Shown piece after piece: positions 55,485 through 64,000 of a stretch of 64,000 nucleotides of DNA. Source of the DNA: Symsagittifera roscoffensis (taxonomy: Eukaryota; Xenacoelomorpha; Acoela; Convolutidae); assembly GCF_963678635.1 (NCBI RefSeq), contig NC_087067.1, positions 55,054,456-55,118,455 on the forward strand, in the 5' to 3' direction. The notes under the pieces were generated by a model, which was not told where the DNA came from, did not search any database, and saw only the letters and a program-made list of their open reading frames with translations. How positions within the stretch are numbered: position 1 is the first letter of the stretch; each line of letters begins with the position of its first letter. Position numbers and translations under genes: made by a program.

Positions 55485-57480
55485 ATGGATGCTTCAAAAA
55501 ATTTTTCTCAAAACTCTAATCTGAATATTTCTAATACATCTACTAATACTATTGATTTTGCGTACAACACGATTGAACAAGCAACTCTCCTTAACATCGT
55601 CGAAAACTTTAGTACAACTTCCCCTAATTTCCGCACCCCAAGTCAACAAAGATACGGACCCTCAAGAGCTAGCTGCAAGAATCGCCCGAGCAGAACTGAT
55701 CAAATACGGACCCGAAATCTGGCCAGGCTGAAACAATCAAAAGACGGCTTTGTGGTCGCTCGGCGACAGTCCGCACGAAAGGGCCTGGCTCGATTCTTGA
55801 ACAATTGCCGGAGGCAGAGATTGGCAAAGAAGGCCCGACAGGAAGCAGTGGTCAGGATGGGAGTCAATGCCATCAACAACCCTAAGCCCATGGTCACTCG
55901 GAATAAGTGGCAAGTTGTCGGCCTCCCGGGACTTTTTGACGTCGACTTACTGGGGGAGCTGACAAGAGAAGACACGTTCCTACGGCCAATGCGGACGGCG
56001 ATTATCAACAAGGATGTGCAATCCTTTAACAAACTGGGGGCAATCAAGACCCAATTCTGGACGAAGGCTGCGGTGGTGAACAACTGTGTTCTGATAGATA
56101 ACAAGCTGGCTACATCCGAGCAGCTACGAGTGCCATTCTGACTCGCCTTCACTGATCGCATCCTGGACAGGCGGCTGTGGAGGATGCGTCAGAATACATC
56201 TGGTGGCCGTTCCTCAATCCGCAGATAATTAATGTCTTCGAAAAATGCCCGGAATGTACTCTATTTGGTAAGAATATCAAAACTTCAACAACTTATAACT
56301 CTGTTAAGCCATTACCACCGCAGTCAGCTCCAAATCAAGAAATCCAACTTGATTTTGCGGGCCCGATAATTGATGATAAAGAGGGAAAGATTTATATCTT
56401 AGTCGAAAAGGACCGTTTTTCGAAATACTCTTCGGTGTTGTTAACTAAGACAGCGAGAATGAAAATAAAATAGTCAATTTCTTAAGATCTTACATTCGTA
56501 ATATTGGCATCCCGGAAATCATTAGAACGGATCACAGTTCTGGATTCAAGTCTGATGTTGCTAAGGAATTTTGCAAAAGCAGAGGCATAAAACATCTCCT
56601 CACAGCGGTGGGTGATCGTCGAAGTTGCGGTTCGGTTGAACAGTCAATTCAAACCATTAAACGCAAGTTGGGAACCGAAAAATTAGATCCTAGCTTTAAA
56701 AACTTGAAGTCAACATTACAACAAATCGTTGACGATATTCGAAAAACAAAACATGCTACATTTAAAAAAAATCTCCGTTTGAGCTACATTATGGGAGAAA
56801 GCCTAATACGGAATTCTCAAAAGCACGTCATAATGTTGTTCATTCACCTACTTCACCGCAAGGATTGGAAAGAAACCACTTAACACCGGAGCAGCGGTCG
56901 AGTCAGGATTACAGCCGCGATAGGGCTAACGTTGTGCCTAAAAGAGTTTCACACAGTCAGGACATTACATTCAAGTTCAAACCACTTTTTGGAGTGGGCA
57001 GTAGGATAGCGGACAGCCAGTTATAAAAGGCCCTGGAGAATCTTGCTAAGGCGGCAAACACTTGGACCCAACTGAAACGGAATGTGCAACCGCAACGGGG
57101 ACGCGAACTTCTTCGTGAACTAACAGCCAGAAACAGTGACCTAGCTACCCTATTGAAGTCTGGGATCGCGAAGGAGACATTATGATTCTATGATCACGTT
57201 AGATACACGCCGGTGTCAGCCTTATCACATTCTCAGCGAGTGAATATGTCGTCTTCAACGAGGCCAAAAAGACTCTCAAAGATACATAATTTAGAAAAAC
57301 TAGTTTTTCAAGACCTTTTAAGAGTCAAAGTCCTTCGAAAAGTGCTTGACCGGAAGTCTGGAAACCTCTATTCAAAATTGCTGAAATCAAGGTTGTCCGT
57401 ATTACAGATCACACTTACATTACCGACAAGGGAAAAATCTATCGGAAAAATCATCTAAGTTTAAGACATAATTGTAAGTT
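55485..57480 (+). pseudogene. Retrotransposon integrase
   Basis: An Arg/Lys-rich N-terminal region (55,485-56,141) leads into the H-H-C-C zinc module: H-P-G-Q-A-A-V-E at 56,159, W-W-P, then C-P-E-C at 56,246-56,257. The catalytic core has Asp in Q-L-D-F-A-G (56,351-56,353), Asp in R-T-D-H-S (56,530-56,532) and Glu in G-S-V-E-Q (56,638-56,640). The last two are 36 codons apart, the D-D-35-E spacing. A frameshift lies near 56,465. In another frame, at about 57,380-57,470, K-V-V-R-I-T-D-H-T-Y-I-T resembles the C-terminal domain. It would insert the DNA copy into the genome. Broken by several frameshifts. Confidence 0.8.
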
Positions 57481-57598
57481 TTCAGCTACGCCTGGCACAG
57501 TTGGAGAGAGACTCCAAAGACGGATTGCTCCCAGGCCTCACTCTCAACAAACTACTTCACCGGTTCAGCGTCAAACCAACGAACCTTCCAGAGGTAAG

Positions 57599-58093
57599 GT
57601 GATAGACCTTACTGCGGAGTCGTCAAGTGAGGACTCGTTGATCACTGGACCACCGCTCGAGATAGTTGAGGCACCCGGATCAGCGACTCAAATCGCAGCT
57701 CAATTGAATGATTCACCGCAGACAACAATTATGCCACTAACCACTGCCACAGCTCCAACCTCGTCGAAAGAAATTTTGCGACGCCTCTTGAACCGCCACC
57801 TCAATCGAGGCCACAAACGTCAGGGGATGGTCAACACGAAGAGGTTCAGGGCGCTGCTAGCACAGAACCTACTGAAGTCACTGATCAAGCGAGGATTGAT
57901 TCAACCTGGTCTTCAGGATGTTCCAAGAAATGTCACGAAATCAAGAGTCTCTGTCAAGAGTGTCACGAAATCAGAGTCTACCGAACCATTGCCACAAACA
58001 CCAGCACTATAGCAGGCGCCTACTACACCATTAGTCCCAACCGGCCGAAAAAGGGAAAGACCAAGCTACCCCTCTCAAGAGGATAAGAATTAA
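57599..58093 (+). pseudogene. C-terminal tail of the pol polyprotein
   Basis: Acidic Ser-rich start (D-L-T-A-E-S-S-S-E-D-S), then Pro/Thr-rich and Arg/Lys-rich parts with a K-S-R-V-S-V-K-S-V-T-K repeat. The frame stops at TAG (58,010) and continues in frame to TAA at 58,091-58,093 with P-T-G-R-K-R-E-R-P-S-Y-P. It follows the integrase without a new conserved domain. I do not see an envelope-like signal peptide or membrane segment, so it is treated as a disordered tail. Confidence 0.5.
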
Positions 58094-58254
58094 GGAACCT
58101 GAAAATAACTCTTAAACTTGAGACTCGCTCAAACTTTTTCATATTTCACTTAACTGTTAGATTGTTTTCGACTCTCAGCAGGTGCGATAGCGTATTAACA
58201 TTTCATTCTGGTTAGTCAAAAGCCAAAAATTTATGCTTTGATAAATTTTTTATC

Positions 58255-58600
58255 AAGAGGGGGAAATGTCATGAGGCGACCTTCGGTACCTCACTCTATT
58301 CTAGTTTTTTATGTATATCTTATATAACTATGTCTTATTATCCATTCATTACAGTGCAGTAATTTCATTCAAGAACATATCTCACCAGTCTTTTCGTCTG
58401 TCACTTTACAATGTTAAAATGCCAGTTGCGAAAGCCTAAGGTGTGGAATCTAGTCAAGAAAGTTTTGTCAATCTATATTCAATCTGGAAACCTTAACACT
58501 ACATTCTCTATTCTACTCTATCTATTTATATATCTTATTTAAGTCAGTATTCGATTTTTACTAGCACGTTTTTCCTTCACTATCTGACGGAAACGTCAAA
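58255..58600 (+). repeat. Polypurine tract and 3' LTR (end uncertain)
   Basis: The polypurine tract AAGAGGGGGAAA (58,255-58,266) is followed by TGTCATGAGGCGACC, a normal LTR start with TG. A candidate CA end lies at about 58,599 (GACGGAAACGTCA), just before an R1 family copy. No second LTR is available for comparison, so the end is a guess. Confidence 0.55.
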
Positions 58601-58725
58601 GATATATAAGAGTAAGATTAAGATTGGTATTAGACTAAGAAGTTGTACGAATCTATCCGGCCGAAAATAAGAGTAGCGTGACGAACAGACGGTGTACCTT
58701 ATCTGAAATTACTCTATGAGTACAT
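58590..58725. repeat. Dispersed repeat family R1
   Basis: TATATAAGAGTAAGATTAAG, GATTGGTATTAGACTAAGAA, GTTGTACGAATCTATCCGGC, AACAGACGGTGTACCTTATC, ATTACTCTATGAG. It abuts the LTR-like sequence, so R1 could be part of the LTR or a later insertion. Confidence 0.5.
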
Positions 58726-59030
58726 ACCAAAGATCATAACTCAGTATCATCGATTTCGTGGTCTGAATTTCGTGAATCTATGATAACTTAAATGGGTTAT
58801 TTTTTTCATGGGATTCCCTTAAAATCGATTTGCACATAAAAAATTAGAATGTGTTGAATAATTTTAAGCGTATCTTTTATGCATTTCAAAAACCTTGCGA
58901 AGTAAATTGAAACGATAATTTTTGAATAGAGATTATTAAAAACTATTATACTGTTTTATGAAATAAACAGCGTTTTTGACTCAATTGATAAATTAAAAAA
59001 CCATTAGCTGTGTCAGCTTATTACTAATCA

Positions 59031-59338
59031 AATTTCAAAGCACTTGGAATTATCATGCTGATATCGCCTACCGTTTCAAGTATCACTCTTAGTTGCCTAA
59101 TCTAGATTGCATAAGCTACGCTCCTGTAAAAATTAGTGGAAAACCGAAGTTTTGACCCTATAATCATCAAAAATTCAACAAAATTCAAATTTCAAAGCAC
59201 TTGGAATTATCATGCTGATATCGCCTACCGTTTCAAGTATCACTCTTAGTTGCCTAATCTAGATTGCATAAGCTACGCTCCTGTAAAAATTAGTGGAAAA
59301 CCGAAGTTTTGACCCTATAATCATCAAAAATTCAACAA
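59031..59338. repeat. Perfect tandem duplication, 157-bp unit
   Basis: The unit beginning AATTTCAAAGCACTTGGAAT at 59,031 starts again at 59,188 and appears identical for its whole length to about 59,338. It must be recent, or an assembly artefact. No coding content. Confidence 0.85.
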
Positions 59339-59749
59339 CATGGTTCTCAAAATTTCTCCACGTAGCAAAATAAAAACAAAAAAAGATATCGCAAATTTTG
59401 TTACCCTTTAATGCGTAATTTGCGCATAAAGTTTTACAGGAAAATGGTCCATGAAAAAGACTAAAATCTGAGAAAGACTTCAAATCGCAAAAAAACTTGA
59501 AATATTCATTTTTTTGCAAAACGAAAAATATCTTTTTTGGAACCAATTAGAAAAATAATAGTTTACAAACAAACTTCATCTGGTGAAAAATAGTTTTTGA
59601 TAGAACTTGTATGCTCTGCTCATTTTAACTCCTTCTTTCAGAAAATTTATTTCCGAAAAACTAAAATAAGCACCAAAAATTTTAAAACAAGTAGCATGAC
59701 TATACGACAACAAAGTCAAAATAAACCGGCATAAACAATTATAAAAACA

Positions 59750-62050
59750 CATAAAAATAGATGCGACCGGAAAAAAGATACGGTTAAGTTTTCGTTACAT
59801 TTTATTGCGTAATTGAAAGAGCCTGATTGTACCTTTTGACCAGCAAAATAATCCCACCATCTTTCATTTTCTGCTTCTGTTGAAAACTTTGCTTAATAAC
59901 ATCTAGCATGATTAGTGGTCGGCTGAAAAGAGCAAAAATTCCTCGAAAGAATTCAAAAGTAGCATAAAAAACTTAAAGTATTTGGTTTTTTTGCCAACAG
60001 AAATTTTTTTGAAACTCTTTAGGAAATCTATAAATAACAAATAATATTCCACTGGTGAGAAACATTTTTTCGTAGAATTATTGCGATTTATTTGTTTGTT
60101 CCAAAACTTTTTTGCTCTACTCTTTTTAAGTTTTTTCTAGAGTTTGCAAACGGGAAACATAATTAAACAACAACACCATACTAAAGAGTAGCGCGAAACA
60201 ATCAGACTGGAAAAAGATAGCATGATGACGAACAGACAGTGTACCGCAACAGAAAAATCATCAATGAAATGGTAAGCAAGAAGACTTGCAGCGTTTCTAC
60301 AATGCTTGTCATATGTTGATCTTAGAGGTATGTTTTCAGTAGAAGGTCGAAGTTTTAAAACAATTAATAGCGAGAAACGATTGGAATCATTTTTTGAATT
60401 TATCTCAAAAAACTAGCTGGAAAGCATTTTAATACCGATCATTACGAGACCAAACTGAGCACTGCATAGGTGCACAGTTTTGTGTCTTCATATTCCTGGG
60501 CTCCAGAGATAAGTCTCCAAACATGTTCGAAAAGGTAAGTGGATTGTCAATACACAATTTCTGTGGTTTTCCAGTACAAATACTTTTACCGTAATTTTGT
60601 CGGGACAGTAGTTTGCTCGCTTAATCCGCAACGAGCGAAAATATGTACTTATTCTGCAATCTGCAGGTATAAAAGGATTCCACAAATGTAAGAAAATTCT
60701 GCAAAGTTATGAGGATTCCGCCTAAATTTTTAGGATTCCACTTACATTTGCGTATTCTACGACAGCTTAAGCTTTTTCCACATATATTATGATTTGTGTA
60801 CGGTTCCTCAAACTTTTACAGATTCCGCAAAATATTGTAGTAGATTCCGAAAAAATTTTCTGTTCTTTGAGCGGTTTTGAGCAATCCTGTGTTTTAGCTA
60901 AATGTCCGTGGAATCCAGAACAGCACAAAATGTCACCGAGGAAAGCAATATTAAGGATTCCGCGACAACTTTGTTATTTGTCGTTGGCGAATAAGCTTAG
61001 AAGTCAGAGAATTCACAAACTGGCCTCTTAATGATAAAAAAAATTCATCAAAAAAATTGATTTGGATCAATTCAAACAAAATGAAAAAACAATAAAATAC
61101 AACAAAAAGTTTCAAAACAGGGAACATTACCATACAACAAAAAAATCAAACTAAAAGCAGCACGAACGAATCCGACCGGAAAAAAATGCGACAGGAAATA
61201 GAAATGGTTGAGTTTTCGTAACCTTTTATTGCGTAATTGAAAAATCCTGATTGTTTCTTTTGACCAGCACAATAATCCCACCATCTTTCATTTTCTGTTT
61301 CTATCAAAAACATTGCATTATAACAATTATAATATCTAACATGAGTAGTGGTCGACTGAAAAGAGTAGAAATCTCTTGGAAGACTTCAAAACTAGCATAA
61401 AGTACTTAAGTTTTTTGGTTTTTTTGCCAATATAATTTATTTTTTGAACTTTTTAGGAAATCTATAATTAACAAATAATATTCCACTGGTGAAAAAAATT
61501 TCTTCGTAGAGTTATTGCCATTTTTTCATTTGTTCCAAAAGTATTTTGCTCTGCTCTTTTTAAGTTTTTTATAGAGTATCCAAACAGGAAGCATAATTAT
61601 ATAACAACACCATACTAAAGAGTAGCACGAATCAATCAGACCGAAAAAGATAGCATGATGACGTACAGACAGTTTACCGCAACAGAGAAAACATCAAATT
61701 TTAAGGATTCCACTTACGGTTTCGTATTCTACGACAGTTTAAAATTCCTACATATATTTTATTTCCCCAGCTTAGGTTTTCTACACATATATTAATTCCC
61801 CAAACTTTGTTGCGGATTTCGCAACCTTTTCTGTATTTTGAGCGATTTTGAGCCATACTGTGTTTTAGCTATTTGTCCGTTGCATTTAAAACAGCACAAA
61901 AAGTCACCGAGGAAACCAACGTTGGGAGTTCCGCAACAAAGCTGTTATTTGCCTGTTGGCGCATACGCTTAGTAATCAGAGAATGCACAAATTGGCCTCG
62001 TAATCATAAAAAATTCATCAAAAAAACTGATTTGGATCAATTCAAACATT
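59750..62050. repeat. Block of about 1.3 kb duplicated in tandem
   Basis: The parts at 59,758-60,255 (CCCACCATCTTTCATTTTCTG, AATATTCCACTGGTGA, ACACCATACTAAAGAGTAGC) match 61,167-61,690. The parts at 60,720-61,080 (CAGCACAAAATGTCACCGAGG, TTGATTTGGATCAATTC) match 61,690-62,050. The second copy lacks about 450 bp present in the first. R1-like cores (GACGAACAGACAGTGTACCG) lie within both copies at about 60,190-60,260 and 61,625-61,690. No gene. Confidence 0.7.
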
Positions 62051-62499
62051 AGTTTGAATCGATACAAAAAGACTTAAAATTGATCCTAAAAATAGCTGAA
62101 ACTATCAAAACTAACCAAAACTAATAATAATAACATATTGAATTCAATTTCAATCAAATTTTCTTCAGTTTTTTCAGTACAAAAAGGTAATTTTTTTGTT
62201 GTACTGCGCTTCTCTGAAATTTTTTCGCTTCCTTAACCACACTGAGATCATCAACATTTTGATTACGGCTTTCACATTTGAGAATTTTATACATTATTTT
62301 CACAAATCATACAAATAGAGCTCTTCAGCAAAAAACAGTCTATTTTTCAATCGTTGACTTTGAAATGTTTGGTTTTCACGTGCTTTTTAATTCTGAACAA
62401 AAGCTTCACTTTTTGACGTAGAAATCGAATCTGATCTTCTTCGTGTACACGCGTAGGCTAGGCAAAACACCATACTGTAGGTTAGGTTGCCCGAAAGTT

Positions 62500-63450
62500 T
62501 TCTAAGTAGTTACAAGGTGCTTGGCCGAAAGAAACTTTTGCAAGTTATTACAAAGTCCGTAAAATTTCGTGGCTTTGGAATCATGAAAATCAACTTCTTC
62601 ATCAAAGTTCAGAAGATCATCTATATGATTTCCATGAGAACGATAAAACTTTTTTCGCTCAATTGGCTGATTAATCAAGATAACATTTTTGAATTTTTTT
62701 TCCGTTTTGCTTTGCTGAAAATGAAGGTTTTCGTTTTACCTGCATTCAAAGTTCGATTGTTTTGTTTAAAGCAATCTGCTTTTTTATTCAAAGCACCCTG
62801 GTACTCAGCGTGCATATTTCTCAATTATTTTCATGTCCTGGTTAAAGTGTCACCTGCGTATAGTATTAAGTTTGTGTTTTCCTGGTTTGCTTCGATAGTG
62901 GAACAAGAATAGATCTTAGAGGTACACCGAAGCAAAATTCTTTTAATTTTGAGTTTCCAAATTTAGTGGCTACATATTGCTTCCTATGACTCAAACAAGA
63001 TCACAATAACTGGCCAATTGTTCCTCACAGTACGCATTTTTTTCAACAGCACTAAGATGTTAACTCTATCGATTGCTTTTTTTCTGAACAAGGAAAGTGC
63101 ATAGTGTCAGTTTTGTTTGAGCGTAAAAATGTGTCTAATATTTTCAATCAGTGAAATGATTGCTTCAATTTGTTGAAATAAGATATCATGCTGTTGCATC
63201 GAACTTTTTCGTCGGGCAGTAGGGCTATTGGTCAAAATTTGAGGGATCGGCCTAATATATACTGAAATATACATGATACACTCATTAAAGACTGGAATTT
63301 ACATGGCCTGATCAAGGCAATCTGAAAAAACGGCATTATCATTTTAATCTGAGAACCATTTTGTAGCCTATTAACATAGCCCATTAATACTTTTCAAAAA
63401 GTAGTGATTCAAACTATAAAAACCTGCGCTAAACATTATCTTGATCGCTT
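62500..63450 (-). pseudogene. LINE-type (non-LTR) reverse transcriptase relic
   Basis: Read on the minus strand from about 63,450 downward, fragments in several frames follow the order of non-LTR RT. They include an F-S-D-C-L-D-Q-A then I-P-V-F segment, Y-I-R-P-I-P-Q-I, Y-A-L-S-L-F-R-K-K-A-I-D-R-V-N and G-V-P-L-R-S-I-L-V-P (62,928-62,896; the family has G-V-P-Q-G-S-I-L-G-P). Then comes L-I-L-Y-A-G-D-T-L (62,860-62,849; the family has Y-A-D-D, so one catalytic Asp is lost). It ends with a thumb-like part near 62,500-62,650. Many stops and shifts. A plus-strand open frame here (62,487-62,912) is its shadow. Confidence 0.6.
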
Positions 63451-64000
63451 CTTAAACATTGGAAACTTCCTTTTGGCTGATTGAATTCAGATACATTGAA
63501 GCAATGAAAGTACTATTTCATGGTTGGCAACCTATTATTGAGCTGGCTGGCCAGTTTTTTGCCACTGTCGAAAAGACTTAAAAGACATTAAAACACGGTA
63601 AATTATTTTCGTTTTCCTTGATAACTCAACCGTTTTTTTAGTACTTCCCTCTTTAATTTCTGTTATTCTCTGAATTTTCTGTTTTTGTATGTCGTTTTAC
63701 TTCAAATTAAGTTTCCATAAGTTTTTCACGAACATATCGTGTTTCTCATACTTTTTCTGTCGTCAAAAATGCCATTACGATTATAGATTTCTTTCGGACA
63801 TTTTTCTCAGCGGCAGCATTCTTAACTTGGTTGGCAATCCAGAGCTTACGTGTTTTAACTTTGGGCTGTTAATGTTATTTTTATGAAAAAATCATTAAAA
63901 TTTTCTACAGGAATAATTTGCAGCTCTTCAAAAAACCTTATGATGTTTTTCATCTTTTCTGGACTCTAGTCGTTCTCTGAATTCCACCAAGTTTCGTAAA
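63451..64000. other. Stretch without a supported gene
   Basis: May contain further 5' remains of the LINE on the minus strand, but no motif was readable. Confidence 0.35.

Larger units (their letters stand above)
52070..58600 (+). mobile_element. Ty3/gypsy LTR retrotransposon, frameshifted
   Basis: Order gag, protease, RT, RNase H, long linker, integrase, C-terminal tail, polypurine tract and LTR start, all plus strand. Gag and pol domains are recognisable but split by more than ten frameshifts and by in-frame stops at 53,799 (TAA) and 54,583 (TGA). No primer-binding site or 5' LTR was found, so the copy is probably 5'-truncated or its LTR is too diverged to see by eye. The G+C content is higher than in the surrounding DNA, suggesting a fairly recent arrival compared with the relic at 36-41 kb. 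Confidence 0.88.

Noticed and set aside
55700-56161. 153-codon minus-strand frame under the integrase
   Set aside because: Shadow of the plus-strand integrase N-terminal region, which holds the family motifs.
62487-62912. 141-codon plus-strand frame, Phe/Leu/Lys-rich
   Set aside because: It is the shadow of a LINE reverse transcriptase relic read on the minus strand.

Overview
The window is nuclear DNA from an animal, most likely an invertebrate. It is very A+T-rich, has two 200-base assembly gaps, is dominated by repeats and decayed transposable elements, and holds a few short exons with GT-AG splice sites and matching reading phases. The best-supported intron is only 50 bp. Small introns of this kind are common in larvaceans (appendicularian tunicates) and nematodes, but I cannot name the species.

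Region by region. 0-10.4 kb: an old multi-gene DNA element or integrated virus-like element. Its largest gene, on the plus strand, is a broken protein-primed-type family B DNA polymerase with N-terminal zinc fingers. Several small genes run the other way, two of them diverged paralogues. Regulatory-looking tandem arrays separate the genes: CCAAT boxes, and a 60-bp repeat carrying the palindrome TGACGTCA in the divergent promoter. 10.4-18 kb: a 2-kb gene-like block present twice, other repeat families, and short shared motifs. 18-22 kb: a dispersed repeat family, one possible membrane-protein exon, a satellite of about 177 bp, and the first gap. 22.2-31.1 kb: a 9-kb higher-order satellite of about 360-bp monomers, strongly G+T-rich on the plus strand. 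31.1-33 kb: a fold-back element, a two-exon gene fragment with a 50-bp intron, an inverted minisatellite, nested palindromes and a pair of minus-strand exons. 33.8-43.2 kb: an A+C-rich block hiding a heavily decayed Ty3/gypsy-type retrotransposon (protease, reverse transcriptase and RNase H relics). 43.4-47 kb: repeats, a terminal-inverted-repeat element and the second gap edge. 47.3-50.3 kb: possible exons, then a dense microsatellite cluster. 52-58.6 kb: a much better preserved but frameshifted Ty3/gypsy retrotransposon with gag zinc knuckles, protease, RT, RNase H, integrase and a 3' LTR start. 58.6-64 kb: duplicated non-coding blocks and a minus-strand LINE reverse transcriptase relic.

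The candidate for something new is the 0-10.4 kb element: a polymerase gene plus small unrecognised genes, two kinds of clustered transcription-factor-site arrays placed upstream of genes, and duplicated gene modules. All identifications come from reading motifs by eye; no database search was possible. Most coding regions here are pseudogenes.
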